A stretch of 64,000 bases of DNA from Bacillota bacterium. Lineage in GTDB: Bacteria; Bacillota; Clostridia; Lachnospirales; Lachnospiraceae. The notes beneath the pieces were generated by a model. That model did no database searches. It was not told the DNA's origin and saw only the letters and a program-made list of their open reading frames with translations. The translations under genes were made by a program, and so were the position numbers. The stretch is from contig JAEXNR010000023.1 in assembly GCA_023439505.1 (NCBI GenBank), forward strand, positions 1 through 64,000, given 5' to 3'. This document shows, piece after piece, positions 52,126-62,679 of this stretch. Positions within the stretch are counted from its first letter, which is position 1; each line of letters begins with the position of its first letter.

Positions 52126-55100
52126 ATGAAGAAGTATAGGCTACCCGTGTGGAAGACTGTTGTAGCAAGGATTATGGTCGTTATCGTGCTAATTGTGTTA
52201 ACAGCACCCAGTACTACAATGAGTGCAGCTGCCACACCAAAGCTTACGAAGATATCGGCGGATATCCTGGAAAAGGGTTCGCTGGATCTTAATGTTAAGA
52301 ACAAAATCAAGAATTCTACCTATACCTGGTCAACAAGTAATCAGAAAGTAGCTGCGGTTGATAAGAATGGTGTCGTAAAGGGCATCAAGAAGGGGACGGC
52401 TGTGATTACCTGCAGTATCAAGGCACCGGCCAAAACCTATAAGCTCACCTGTAAGGTGAACGTACGCAAAGCCGCTGCCAGCGTTAAGATCAATAACAAG
52501 GTAACTGCCATAAATCTTGGGCAGACCTACGATCTAAATAGAACATTGAAACCATCCACATCAAACGATCTGATCACATGGACCAGCAGCAATAATAAAA
52601 TTGCTGTTCCGGATAAGAACGGCAAGTTCACCGCTTTAAAGACCGGTACGGTTAAGATAACCGCCAAGTCCCTTCGCGGAAAAAGTGATTCGGTAACGAT
52701 TAAGGTAGTGGATAAGGACGGGACAGTAACCACTCAGAAAGAATTAACGGCGCTTCTGGGAAGCGGTGTTCGAATTATTACCATTAAGACGGAGGCAGCC
52801 GTCGATTTTACAATCCCTAATGGTAACTATAAGAAAACCGCACTGGTTGTGGATGCGCCCAATTCAGAGATACATAATGACGGTATATTCGCATCTGTTA
52901 CGATTAAGAGTGTGAAATCAGAACCCACCCCCACCCCTGTCCCGACGGAGGAAAAGCCGACAGTAACGCCTAACCCAATCCAAACACCAACGCAAACACC
53001 AACACAAGCTCCAACACCTACCCCCACTCCGACAGTAGCTCCGACAGCAACCCCGGATCCGGGCGACAATACGAACGCTGTCAGCATCACCTTTATGGAT
53101 GGCAGCCGTGTCATACAAACGATAACGGCAACCAAAGGGGAACCCTTAAGCCAGGTGCCGGGAACGGACAAAACCGCAAAGAAGGGTTATGTGTTCGATG
53201 GCTGGTACACGAATGCGGACTTCAGTACTTTGTTCTATGCGGACGATGAAGTAAAGGCAGATAAAACCGTATATGCGAAGTACACCGCACTGCCGGAACC
53301 GGAGTATATGCCAACCTCCTTCGCTCAAGTTGATCAATTGCCCGGTCTCACGTTTGAAGTGATTGGCGGCGCAAGCGCAGAGGGAGCTCTTGCCGCAGTC
53401 ACCCTCATACCCAAAGACGGCTCGGAGGTGATTTTACTTGAAGTGAAAACCTCGGCGAATGGGATATACACGATCGGTGCGAAAGATCCCGGTTTTAACG
53501 AGGGCTCTTCCTATGAATTGACCCTGGCGGATGGGTACAGCTTCAACGGAAAGCCGGAGTCAATCCGTACAGCCACATTTACCATACGCAAGCATGAGGT
53601 ACAGGAACTTTCGTTTAGCGATGACCTGGTCTTTCTTCAGACTGACGATCCGGAAACCTGCACAAGCGTTACCTATAACGGCAATGCTTCGATAGGCGAC
53701 ATCATTTGCTTATACAAGACTACAAAACCAGCAGAGCGCGATTACATCAATGGCAACTACAGTGATGACCCGGAGGTGTATGTAAAAGTCTCGGCAGTTA
53801 GCGGGACAACGCTCACACTCGAGCCGTTAACAACGGATGGAATGGATGAAGCAAAATATACGGAAACTATGGAGAAGCTCTACTTCATGCCGGATACCTT
53901 CCCGTTGAAAGTTGGTGCTCTGCCAACGCTTACCAACGGAGCCGGGACGGTTGCCTACACTGCCCTGGACGCGGCCGCGCGGACAATCATAGGTGAGACA
54001 GCCGGAAACGGCAAGGTTGAGGCAGGAGACTTTGTTGCAATCTATACCAAAGATTTTGCCAAAATCGACGCCGACGCCGACGTTATACTCGGTGAGGTAA
54101 CAGGATATGCAAACGGAGAAATCACATTCAAAGAAATTACTGCCCAGGCAATGCAGGATTCGATTGACATGTTCCTTAACCAGACCGCCAACGGCGATGA
54201 GTTACTAAAAGGCGTTGACGTTGATGACCTGCAAGCCGACATTGAACAGGAAGTAGCAGACAGCGGGTTTGCAGAGGATGCAGCATACTTATTGGCGGAG
54301 CTTGCTTCCAACACAGATGGGTTTAAAAGCCTGAGCAATGTGCGGGATATTATGATAACAGACGAAAGCGGGCAGCCGCTGACCCGGAACGAGATCACGC
54401 TAATGGGCCTTGGAGGAACGTTTACGCTTTCGGATAATATTAAAGTAAAGGCCGAGATCGAAACCGACAAGACCAAGCTTCACCTTGGCGACGGTGTCCG
54501 CCTGGCAATCGGAATTGATGCACTGTTCACCGTGGAAACAGATGAGGGCGAAATAAAGATTGACATTTCCGCCACATTTGTGGAGGAACTTGCCATTGGC
54601 ACGGACATCAAAGTGACGGATAAATGGAAGGTTTATGTCTTCGTACCGGTGCTCAAAAGTCTGCGTTTTGATGCCTCAATTGATGTTAAGAACTATACCG
54701 CGGTCTCGGTATATGTAAATGTCTACACAGTGGAGGCAGAGGATGAGGATATCTGGACGAAAGTCGGCGGACTGCTTGGGGATACAAAACTTGGCGAGAC
54801 CTTCGATAAAATCCAGGAATTGGAGAGTAAAATATCACAAGCTAAGGCTGCGGGTGAACAAATAGCGGGTTACACAGAGGAACTTGCAAAGCTGTGGGAC
54901 ACCATACCATCCGCCAGAGCAACCAAAGAAGAATGGGCTGCCTGGGGTACCCGGCTCGGACGGACGGATATTACCAAAGATCTGCTTGGACTTTTGAACC
55001 TGACAACGGAAACCGAACTCGATGCCGGGGTGGAAGATGTAATCAAGCGTTACCACGAAATGATGCAGACGGAAAGCAACTGGATTCAGTTGATGAAAAA

Positions 55101-58100
55101 ACGTATTGTAGGATATAGAACCTGCGTTTACGGTATTATTGTTGACGCCAATGTTGACTTTGTCGTACGCGCTGATGTCAATATCGCGCTGGGTACAAAT
55201 CTGGAGTATCAGGTCGGAAAGCGTCATATATTCTGGTTTGACGTTGTTAAGAGAACATCCGGCAGCTCTACGATGGACCTTTTGGACGAGAGTTTTGCTT
55301 TCCAGTTCTACGTTATGGGTAAATTGGGATTGAAAATGGGCATTGCAGCAGAACTGCACGTAAGCGTAATTGGTTTGGTCGGTGCGGGTGTAACAATGGA
55401 ATTCGGACCATATATCAAACTGTACGGGCTGTTCGTCTATGAATATAGCAAGTATCGTCCGGCCAATACCGACAAGTTTACATATAAGGAACAGATGTAC
55501 GGAGGTCTGTATCTGGACTTCGGGTTGTACCTCATTGTTGGTGTAAACGCTGATGCACTGTGGGGGCTGTTCAAATGGAATAAGGAATTGCTCAACAAAG
55601 AATATCCGCTGCTCACAGCGGGAGACCGATACTTTAGTCTCGCCTTTGCTACGGTGATTGAGCCTGACGAAGTTGTACGCGTCATAGACGATGACGGCAA
55701 GGATAGCAATGGCATCACAATGCTGCTGCCCGAGAGTTATCGTACATTAGAGCAGCTGGATTTTGTCAGTGGCAATACGGTATACAATGACTATGTTATG
55801 AGCAACTTCAGCGCGAGCTTCTCAAATCGCAACTTCTCACTGGATGGCAATGGCAAGATCAAAGTGACACCACCAAGTGGCGAACGCTATATGACTTGTG
55901 ATATGACGCTCACCTGGAAACGAAACAAACTGGCGTTTAGTAACCGGGACATCACGATTGTCATTCCGCTCTACTGGTCGAATCAGTCAGACAAGGAGTT
56001 GAGTGAGCGCTATACCGCCAAAGTACGCGTCGGTAACAGCACCGACGGATATACAACGGTCTGGTCAAAGCGTGTGCAAAAAGGCCAGGTATTCGACCTG
56101 CCCACGGCTGACGAGATCAAATCACTCATTGGATATACCGGTGACGGAGATCTCAAATACAGCGCGATAGGCGGCTATGGAGGCACAACCGCAGGTCTCA
56201 CGATCGTTCAGGATACAACCTATGAATTCAATGCACAACTGAAAGAATATACGCTTACGGTGGGCGGAGTACAAAATGCAGACGCAACGCAAGGGAGCCG
56301 GACGTTTACCGCGAAGTTCGGAGAGACGTTTGACTTATCAAGTCTTGTGGATACGGGAGCAAATGGTGCAGCAGGAGCCCCCGAAGACAAGCAATTCACT
56401 AAATTTTTAAATCTTACCTACAATAGCGACGGTAAGGCTTTACTCACAGAACCGATTGGCAGGAGTTTGGCGTTGAGTCTGCAAAACAACGGCACAGCTG
56501 CGGCAAATTACTGTGACAACTCTGTGCTGGCGACATTTACCTTCAGCGGGATAACTGCTGACCCTGTCAGTGTGCGTATGAAGGCAGGGACGCAGCCAAA
56601 CGACGTGTGGTCTGCCATTGCTGCGAAATACAAAGCCAATGTAACAAACATTAGCCCGACAGTCAGTAAGATTCATACTAACACAGATTATATCGTGACC
56701 TGTACGCCGACAACCGGGGAGGAAGTCACACACACCATTACGTTCCATCACCAGGATTTCTCTGACTACGGAAACGTCGGTGATTTCATTTATTCGGCAG
56801 GAGAGGTGAAAGAATATGCGGTCGGTTCTGTAATCACGGAGCCGGGCTCCTGGAGCGAAGACCAATGGTATAACAAACCGGGTTACACCTTCGATCAATG
56901 GTACACCAGCATGTGGGCACCCGGTGAAAATCCAGCGGTTGACACAGCATTTATCTGGGGGCAAACTATGCCGGAGGAAGATCTTAAGCTGTATGGGCAC
57001 TGGATTCCCAATACCTATAAGGTAACGCTGGATGCAGCCTATTCGGCAGACAAAAGCGGTACCTTTGAAGATGGGGATGTCACGAAAGTTGTCAATGTTA
57101 CCTTTGGCAATCTTTACGGCAGTCTGCCAACCCCGCAAATGCAAGGATTTGTTTTCAACGGTTGGTTTGAAAAAGATGTTACAAACCATGAGCGCATCAC
57201 TTCGGATACAAAAGTCAAAATAGCAAGCGATCATACGCTGCACGCGGAGTGGACTCAGAAGGCAGTCATTGACGAAAGCACGGTTAAACTAATCACACCC
57301 GGGGGTACGGGCAGCGAGGTCATAACTGCTGTATATAACCCTACGGTAAACCAGGTGATTCTTGTGTCTGCCAATGATGATATGACACTTGGCGCCTACT
57401 TCACGGTGAAGTACAGACCCCACGGCAACGGCGATTGGTATAACTATACGACCGCCGAGGTGCTGGATGTTGGCACTTATGACATTCAAGTGGCAACGGA
57501 TCGAGACAGCGAGGCTGTTGTGTATGTTGAGAAGACCTTCGACAGCGGACTGGTTATCACGCAGCCCCAAGGGTATAGTCTGAAAACGGGATACAACTAC
57601 AAGGTTGTAGTAAAAACAGGCAATATTGCTGATGCGGGAACGGACGCAAAGCTGTACGCCGCAATATCGTCCTCATCAGCTTTGCCGATACTTACTGCCA
57701 TAGGATACATGATTCGGGAAACTTATCGAATTGATTCAGGCAGCAGCAATGGCTTTGAAAGGGGAGACACGGACACCTGCGTGTTACAGTCAATAGACTC
57801 GTTGACATTATCACCTGTATACTTTCAACTGTCCTGGGAGGCAAAAGGTTCGAAACCTGGCTGGTATTGTGAATGGATTGAGGTACAGCTGTTTAAGGAT
57901 AATGGCTCACTTGTATCTTCCAGCGGGCCAATCCCCGTCGGGAAATGGTTTACCAATGAAAACGAAGCGGGACATGTGACCACGTTCCTCACCGATTTTC
58001 AGTTCAAGCGTACCGTTTATGAAGTGGGAGACTTTACAGAGTCTTCAAATGGGTTGTACACTTGCGGCAGCATAAGCGACACCATCAGACCGGAAGGCTA

Positions 58101-58320
58101 TGACGCATTCGCCTACGCGGGGGCACCAAAGCTGACCGTAGATCCGGAGTATGCAAGGTATGTAACCCTTGGCAACGGTACGGTCACTGTTAACAAGGCG
58201 GCATTGTTTGCGGAGAAGGGTGCCGAAACGGTAAATATTCCGATTACGGTGACATTCGTAGATACGATGACAGAAGGTACGAGGATATTTATGAAGACGA
58301 TTACAGTTACAAATAACTAA
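52126..58320 (+). CDS. Giant secreted Ig-like and InlB-repeat surface protein
   Basis: 2064 aa, ATG after AGAGGAGGA. Signal peptide 1-37. Residues about 37-200 are two Big_2-type Ig-like domains (each with TWSTSNQKVAAVDKNG or TWTSSNNKIAVPDKNG). Residues about 268-312 are a Thr/Pro linker with TPTPTPTPT. An InlB B-repeat follows (about 317-395, KKGYVFDGWYTNADFSTLF). The long middle (400-1620) has no family I recognise and includes a hydrophobic, Gly-rich stretch near 1070-1160. Two more InlB-type repeats (about 1570-1725, GYTFDQWYTSMW and FVFNGWFEKD) and a beta-rich tail close it. No LPxTG or SLH signal. Probably adhesin or cell-envelope protein. Confidence 0.85.
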   Translation: MKKYRLPVWKTVVARIMVVIVLIVLTAPSTTMSAAATPKLTKISADILEKGSLDLNVKNKIKNSTYTWSTSNQKVAAVDKNGVVKGIKKGTAVITCSIKAPAKTYKLTCKVNVRKAAASVKINNKVTAINLGQTYDLNRTLKPSTSNDLITWTSSNNKIAVPDKNGKFTALKTGTVKITAKSLRGKSDSVTIKVVDKDGTVTTQKELTALLGSGVRIITIKTEAAVDFTIPNGNYKKTALVVDAPNSEIHNDGIFASVTIKSVKSEPTPTPVPTEEKPTVTPNPIQTPTQTPTQAPTPTPTPTVAPTATPDPGDNTNAVSITFMDGSRVIQTITATKGEPLSQVPGTDKTAKKGYVFDGWYTNADFSTLFYADDEVKADKTVYAKYTALPEPEYMPTSFAQVDQLPGLTFEVIGGASAEGALAAVTLIPKDGSEVILLEVKTSANGIYTIGAKDPGFNEGSSYELTLADGYSFNGKPESIRTATFTIRKHEVQELSFSDDLVFLQTDDPETCTSVTYNGNASIGDIICLYKTTKPAERDYINGNYSDDPEVYVKVSAVSGTTLTLEPLTTDGMDEAKYTETMEKLYFMPDTFPLKVGALPTLTNGAGTVAYTALDAAARTIIGETAGNGKVEAGDFVAIYTKDFAKIDADADVILGEVTGYANGEITFKEITAQAMQDSIDMFLNQTANGDELLKGVDVDDLQADIEQEVADSGFAEDAAYLLAELASNTDGFKSLSNVRDIMITDESGQPLTRNEITLMGLGGTFTLSDNIKVKAEIETDKTKLHLGDGVRLAIGIDALFTVETDEGEIKIDISATFVEELAIGTDIKVTDKWKVYVFVPVLKSLRFDASIDVKNYTAVSVYVNVYTVEAEDEDIWTKVGGLLGDTKLGETFDKIQELESKISQAKAAGEQIAGYTEELAKLWDTIPSARATKEEWAAWGTRLGRTDITKDLLGLLNLTTETELDAGVEDVIKRYHEMMQTESNWIQLMKKRIVGYRTCVYGIIVDANVDFVVRADVNIALGTNLEYQVGKRHIFWFDVVKRTSGSSTMDLLDESFAFQFYVMGKLGLKMGIAAELHVSVIGLVGAGVTMEFGPYIKLYGLFVYEYSKYRPANTDKFTYKEQMYGGLYLDFGLYLIVGVNADALWGLFKWNKELLNKEYPLLTAGDRYFSLAFATVIEPDEVVRVIDDDGKDSNGITMLLPESYRTLEQLDFVSGNTVYNDYVMSNFSASFSNRNFSLDGNGKIKVTPPSGERYMTCDMTLTWKRNKLAFSNRDITIVIPLYWSNQSDKELSERYTAKVRVGNSTDGYTTVWSKRVQKGQVFDLPTADEIKSLIGYTGDGDLKYSAIGGYGGTTAGLTIVQDTTYEFNAQLKEYTLTVGGVQNADATQGSRTFTAKFGETFDLSSLVDTGANGAAGAPEDKQFTKFLNLTYNSDGKALLTEPIGRSLALSLQNNGTAAANYCDNSVLATFTFSGITADPVSVRMKAGTQPNDVWSAIAAKYKANVTNISPTVSKIHTNTDYIVTCTPTTGEEVTHTITFHHQDFSDYGNVGDFIYSAGEVKEYAVGSVITEPGSWSEDQWYNKPGYTFDQWYTSMWAPGENPAVDTAFIWGQTMPEEDLKLYGHWIPNTYKVTLDAAYSADKSGTFEDGDVTKVVNVTFGNLYGSLPTPQMQGFVFNGWFEKDVTNHERITSDTKVKIASDHTLHAEWTQKAVIDESTVKLITPGGTGSEVITAVYNPTVNQVILVSANDDMTLGAYFTVKYRPHGNGDWYNYTTAEVLDVGTYDIQVATDRDSEAVVYVEKTFDSGLVITQPQGYSLKTGYNYKVVVKTGNIADAGTDAKLYAAISSSSALPILTAIGYMIRETYRIDSGSSNGFERGDTDTCVLQSIDSLTLSPVYFQLSWEAKGSKPGWYCEWIEVQLFKDNGSLVSSSGPIPVGKWFTNENEAGHVTTFLTDFQFKRTVYEVGDFTESSNGLYTCGSISDTIRPEGYDAFAYAGAPKLTVDPEYARYVTLGNGTVTVNKAALFAEKGAETVNIPITVTFVDTMTEGTRIFMKTITVTNN

Positions 58321-58342
58321 GAGTAATAATAGTGGAAGAGTG

Positions 58343-58384
58343 ACCTCTCAGGATCGTATCATTACGGTCTTGGGAGGTTTATTT
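58343..58384 (+). terminator. Terminator of the giant Ig/InlB gene
   Basis: ACCTCTCAGGATCG (58343-58356) pairs with CGGTCTTGGGAGGT (58365-58378) with G-U pairs, followed by TTATTTATAG. 22 bp after the stop. Confidence 0.7.
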
Positions 58385-58944
58385 ATAGGATGGAATCATA
58401 TACAATAAGCTGATTGCAGGAGGGGTATCAGGTCTAGATTGGAAAACCCTGTGGGAAAGAAATCGGCGTCGTTATTCAGAACACTGAAATTGGTTCAATT
58501 TACTTGAAATAATGATAGTTTGTGGTAAAATTTAGCATATATAAACTTCATTAACATCCTTCCTTTTGTTTTTGATCCATTAAACCATCTTATGAAACAT
58601 TCAAAATATCTGTTCTGATAATACAATTTTCCCAAATATCTGTCAATTATTACTTGCTGATTATGGATGAAAGAAAAACCCTTTTATAATTTGTTTGAAT
58701 ACGTTATGCACATAGTTTATTTTTCATATCATAGATGCGGTAGATCCAACAGGAAAGCACCTGATAAATTATATGTATAAATATGACAAAGATAAAGGGT
58801 ATTTTACTGAAAAATTATACAAGTAGATACATTGATTATTGGATTCGACTAATTTAAAATGTATTAAACGAAACAAAACGAATTATAACATAACATAAGA
58901 GTGTAAAAAGCATTTTGCCGAAGGTATGAAAGGGAGGGTGTTAC
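58385..58944. other. AT-rich intergenic region upstream of the last operon
   Basis: About 560 bp. I found no cobalamin, heme or other riboswitch signature and no open frame. The right end carries AAAGGGAGG, the ribosome binding site for the gene at 58945. The promoter was not resolved. Confidence 0.4.
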
Positions 58945-59967
58945 ATGAAAAGAGATCAATTAGATTTATTAGCTTTATTACCATGCCCGGTTAAGTTGAC
59001 CTTAGAACAAAAACTGCATCAATTGATACATAAAATTAACGAATATTATGACACAGAACTTCAATACAAAATTGTTTCTAATGCTGTTGCTCAGGCGGAT
59101 ATCTTTCAAGAGATTGAATTATGCAAATCAATGGATGATTTACCTAATATCATGATTGCGCCTGGTTTCAGCCGTTTTTTTTATAAGGATTTTGTTGACC
59201 GTTTTCGAAAAAGGGGTTTCTTTGAGAGTGTTTGCTGCGAAACAGTATCTAACGTGTATCAAAGACTGGGGATCAGTGATCCGGACTCTTATTACGATTT
59301 GATTGCATTTAATCCGTTGGTATTCCTGGTGGATAAGACCCGGGATCAGGATTATCCGACCCCTAGAAATTGGAGCGATATTGTCAATAACGGATATAAG
59401 AACATGATAGCTTACCGGGGACATACGGACAGAGAATTTTGTGAAGGAATTTTATTAAATATCTATAAGGAATTCGGCAGGGAGGGAATCAGACGGCTGG
59501 GAGAGACGGTGAAATGCAGGCTGCACCCGGCACAGATGGTAAAATATGCAGGAAGTAAGAAAGAGGAGGCGCCCGCGATCAGTATACTGCCTTATTCTTT
59601 TGCCTGTATGGTGAAGCAAAATCCCAAAGTGGAAATTGTATGGCCTGAAGATGGCGCAATCGTTAATCCACTGGTGATGCTGGTGAAGAAAGGATGCAGC
59701 CAGGCAGTGAAGGAGCTGGCAGGAGCAATTGCAGGCGGGGAGATTGCCAATATCTTTATGGAGGGTGGATTTTATTCCATCCATAAAGCGGAGGGTGAGA
59801 AGGAAGAAGAGGCACGTCCTTATCAATGGTTGGGATGGGATTTTATTAAAAATAATAAGCTTCATGAATTATTAAAGGAGTTAAACCAAACCATGTACGA
59901 AGTGATTCATCAGGAGGACGGCGGGAAATATGAAGACTATGGAAAGGGTGGGTGTACATGCAGCTGA
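58945..59967 (+). CDS. Intracellular periplasmic-binding-protein-like protein
   Basis: 340 aa, ATG after AAAGGGAGG. Despite no signal peptide, the sequence has the two-lobed binding-protein pattern: LPNIMIAPGFSRFFYKDFVD, YDLIAFNPLVFLVDKTRDQD, YPTPRNWSDIVNNG, NKLHELLKEL. It is similar in type to Fe(III)/molybdate-type solute-binding proteins. N-terminal LLPCPVKL and C-terminal GGCTCS carry cysteines that might hold a metal. It overlaps the next gene by 10 bp. A cytoplasmic metal- or cofactor-sensing or delivery role is inferred from topology and the operon with a GTPase and ABC ATPase. Not a family I can name. Confidence 0.6.
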   Translation: MKRDQLDLLALLPCPVKLTLEQKLHQLIHKINEYYDTELQYKIVSNAVAQADIFQEIELCKSMDDLPNIMIAPGFSRFFYKDFVDRFRKRGFFESVCCETVSNVYQRLGISDPDSYYDLIAFNPLVFLVDKTRDQDYPTPRNWSDIVNNGYKNMIAYRGHTDREFCEGILLNIYKEFGREGIRRLGETVKCRLHPAQMVKYAGSKKEEAPAISILPYSFACMVKQNPKVEIVWPEDGAIVNPLVMLVKKGCSQAVKELAGAIAGGEIANIFMEGGFYSIHKAEGEKEEEARPYQWLGWDFIKNNKLHELLKELNQTMYEVIHQEDGGKYEDYGKGGCTCS

Positions 59968-60641
59968 TTACGGTTTCAGGACCACCCTCCTCGGGCAAGA
60001 CGTCGGTTATCCTTCATATGATAAGAAGTGAAACAAATCAGGGGAAATCAGTGGGGGTAATAAAGCTCGACTGCCTGAGCACGGAGGATGATGTTCGTTA
60101 CCGCAAGGCAGGTATCCCGATTTACGTGGGACTGTCCGGCAGCCTTTGCCCGGATCACTATTTTGCCTCCAACATAGAGGAATGCCTAAGCTGGGGGGAG
60201 AATCAGAAGCTGGAGCTGATGATGATTGAGAGTGCGGGTTTATGTAACCGTTGCTCACCGCATATCAAGGGAATCAGTGCAGTCTGTGTCATTGATAATT
60301 TAATGGGTGTCAAGACACCCAAGAAGATAGGACCCATGCTTAAGATGGCAGATGTTGTGGTGATAACGAAGGGAGATGTTGTCTCCCAGGCAGAGCGGGA
60401 GGTATTTGCTTTTCATGTAAGATGCGCTAATCCCAAGGCAATGATTATGCAAATCAACGGTATCACAGGACAGGGTTGCGAAGAATTGGCGGATATCATC
60501 CAACAGGAGGAGGATACGGATTGGAAGGAACTGAGACTGCGCTTTCCGATGCCGGCTGCAATCTGTTCTTACTGTCTTGGTGAAACACGGATGGGCAGTA
60601 AATATCATATCGGTAATATCAAAAGGATGGAGATCGAATGA
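59958..60641 (+). CDS. HypB/CobW-like P-loop GTPase
   Basis: 227 aa from ATG 59958 (GTG 59952 possible), after AAGGGTGGG. The P-loop is GPPSSGKTS, followed by VGVIKLDCLSTEDD. IESAGLCNRCSPHI stands where HypB/UreG-type enzymes have a metal-associated switch, here with a CxxC pair; TKGD is the guanine-specificity motif (usually NKxD). A C-terminal GITGQGCEELADII fits HypB-type GTPases, and CSYCLGETRMGSKYH adds a second CxxC with a His. These cysteines suggest a metal (nickel, iron or cobalt) chaperone that uses GTP to load a target. Its stop overlaps the next ATG (ATGA). Confidence 0.75.
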   Translation: MQLITVSGPPSSGKTSVILHMIRSETNQGKSVGVIKLDCLSTEDDVRYRKAGIPIYVGLSGSLCPDHYFASNIEECLSWGENQKLELMMIESAGLCNRCSPHIKGISAVCVIDNLMGVKTPKKIGPMLKMADVVVITKGDVVSQAEREVFAFHVRCANPKAMIMQINGITGQGCEELADIIQQEEDTDWKELRLRFPMPAAICSYCLGETRMGSKYHIGNIKRMEIE

Positions 60642-61654
60642 ATGGAGAAATCAGAAAAGAAGAGGTAAAAGACAAGACCCTGCGTATGCTCTGTGAGGAA
60701 TATCCTTTTGTCCATGAATTCTTTGCATTTTTGTCCATCACCTATCCAAAAGGAAAAGAGGATGTGGTCATAGAAGATATTCTCAGCAGCATGGATGAAT
60801 TCGAGCTGGAGCAAAAGGGAATCGATAAGGAGGAGCTGCTGGACTCATTCGTTAATTACATTTGGCACATGCAGGTTCATTCCAAACAGGAAGAGTTCCA
60901 GATCTCTTCGATTACCATTTTAGGCGGACAGAATAAAGATCATGAAAAAGAGGAGATCAATCTTACGTTGCATGCCGGTGAGGTGCTATCCATTGTCGGA
61001 CCGACCGGTTCGGGTAAAAGCAGACTTTTGGCAGATATCGAATGGATGGCGCAGAAGGATACACCGACCAGACGTCAAATATTAATCAACGGGAAGATTC
61101 CACCCAGGAAATGGAGGTTTTCTATTGAACATAAGCTGGTGGCACAATTATCACAGAATATGAATTTTGTCATGGATTTGTCGGTGGGAGAGTTCATACA
61201 GATGCATGCGGAAAGCAGAATGATTACCTGGGGCATCAAAGAAAAGATTCAGACCATCCTATCGGAAGCCAATAAATTAGCAGGGGAAAAGATACGGATG
61301 GATACTCCGGTCACCGCATTAAGCGGCGGTCAGTCGAGAGCATTAATGATCGCAGATACAGCATTCTTAAGTACCTCCCCGATTGTGCTGATTGATGAAA
61401 TAGAAAATGCGGGTATTGACCGGACGACGGCAGTGAATTTACTGATGAAGCGGGAGAAAATCGTGATGATTGCGACCCATGATCCGGTTCTGGCATTAAG
61501 TGCGGACCGGAGACTGATTATAAAAAATGGCGGGATGTACCGGCTCTTGAATACTTCCATGGAAGAAAAGAATAAGTTAGTGGAATTGGAAAAGATGAAT
61601 GCGGTACTGATGGATTACAGAGAAAGATTGAAAGCAGGTGAAGCATTATGTTAG
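60638..61654 (+). CDS. ABC ATPase with extra N-terminal helical domain
   Basis: 338 aa, ATG overlapping the GTPase stop. Residues 1-85 are a helical domain (LRMLCEEYPFVHEFFAFLSI, KEELLDSFVNYIWHM) that loosely recalls DUF1858-type modules. The ABC domain (85-320) has Walker A GPTGSGKSRL, signature ALSGGQSRALMIAD, Walker B SPIVLIDEIENAG and H-loop ATHD. Unlike FecE it has no adjacent permease of its own, since the FecCD permease is followed by a second, standard ATPase. It may power transfer by the intracellular binding-protein-like partner or act as a soluble mechanochemical ATPase. Function unknown. Confidence 0.8.
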   Translation: MNGEIRKEEVKDKTLRMLCEEYPFVHEFFAFLSITYPKGKEDVVIEDILSSMDEFELEQKGIDKEELLDSFVNYIWHMQVHSKQEEFQISSITILGGQNKDHEKEEINLTLHAGEVLSIVGPTGSGKSRLLADIEWMAQKDTPTRRQILINGKIPPRKWRFSIEHKLVAQLSQNMNFVMDLSVGEFIQMHAESRMITWGIKEKIQTILSEANKLAGEKIRMDTPVTALSGGQSRALMIADTAFLSTSPIVLIDEIENAGIDRTTAVNLLMKREKIVMIATHDPVLALSADRRLIIKNGGMYRLLNTSMEEKNKLVELEKMNAVLMDYRERLKAGEALC

Positions 61655-62679
61655 GACCGACAGGTAAAAAGTCAAATAATCTGATCCTTGTTATATTATT
61701 TGTCAGTCTTATTCTATTGGTCCTTGTCTCATTTACTCTGGGCCGTTATCAGGTCTCTGTTGCTGATGTGATCAAGAGTCTGATGACGATGCTCACAGGA
61801 TCGGATACGGATCTGACAGATATTACGGTATCAATCGTTACAAAAATACGATTACCGCGAATTATAGCCTGTGTGATCGCGGGAGCTGCGTTATCCGTAT
61901 CCGGTACATCGTATCAGGGGATTTTTCAGAATCCTATGGTGTCTCCGGATGTATTGGGGGCTACCGCCGGAGCCGGCTTTGGTGCAGCACTGGGAATATT
62001 ATTGTCCTTCTCCGGCATCGGCATCCAATTGACTTCCTTTGTATTCGGGCTGCTGGCAGTCTCTATCACCTATCTGATTAGTAAAGCAGTCGGGCAGAGA
62101 GAGAATGCTACGCTGGTGTTGGTGCTGTCCGGTATGGTAATTGCGGCTTTATTCAGTGCATTTGTATCCATCATCAAGTACATAGCGGACCCTTACAGTA
62201 AGCTGCCGGAGATCACGTTCTGGCTGATGGGCAGTATGTCTACGGTGACAATCTCGGATATCGGAATGGTCCTGATACCGATTATCATTGCAACAACAAT
62301 ATTACTGGCAGTTCGATGGAGACTAAATGTTTTGGTTTTTGGGGACGAAGAGGCGGTTGCTATGGGCGTTCATACCAGAAGACTTCGTCTGGTCGTGATT
62401 ATCTGTTCTACGGTATTAACCTCCTCCGTCGTTGCAATCAGCGGTCAGTTGGGCTGGGTTGGACTGGTGATCCCTCATTTTAGCCGGATGATTGTGGGCC
62501 CGAATTATAAACATCTGCTGCCTGCGGCCCTCTTCATCGGTGGAATTTATCTGTTGATTGTGGATAACCTGGCCAGAAATATTTTTCCCGTGGAAATCCC
62601 TCTGGGAATATTAACTGCTATTGTTGGTGCACCTTGTTTTATCATACTCTTACTGAGAGGAAAAAGGGGGTGGTGCTAA
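61648..62679 (+). CDS. FecCD-family iron-siderophore/heme/corrinoid permease
   Basis: 343 aa, ATG overlapping the ATPase stop by 7 bp. About ten membrane helices in the FecCD arrangement: first helix ILVILFVSLILLVLVSFTLG, LPRIIACVIAGAALSVSGTS (the conserved RxxxAxxxGAxLxxSG-like segment), QNPMVSPDVLGATAGAGFGA, and the coupling part LGWVGLVIPHFSRMIVG. Imports a metal complex, siderophore, heme or corrinoid through the membrane. ATP comes from the FecE-like gene just downstream and substrate from the lipoprotein at 63472. Substrate identity cannot be told by eye. Confidence 0.9.
   Translation: MLGPTGKKSNNLILVILFVSLILLVLVSFTLGRYQVSVADVIKSLMTMLTGSDTDLTDITVSIVTKIRLPRIIACVIAGAALSVSGTSYQGIFQNPMVSPDVLGATAGAGFGAALGILLSFSGIGIQLTSFVFGLLAVSITYLISKAVGQRENATLVLVLSGMVIAALFSAFVSIIKYIADPYSKLPEITFWLMGSMSTVTISDIGMVLIPIIIATTILLAVRWRLNVLVFGDEEAVAMGVHTRRLRLVVIICSTVLTSSVVAISGQLGWVGLVIPHFSRMIVGPNYKHLLPAALFIGGIYLLIVDNLARNIFPVEIPLGILTAIVGAPCFIILLLRGKRGWC

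Noticed and set aside
58385..58944. Cobalamin or other riboswitch upstream of the metal-complex operon
   Set aside because: No B12 box or any other known riboswitch core could be recognised in this AT-rich region.
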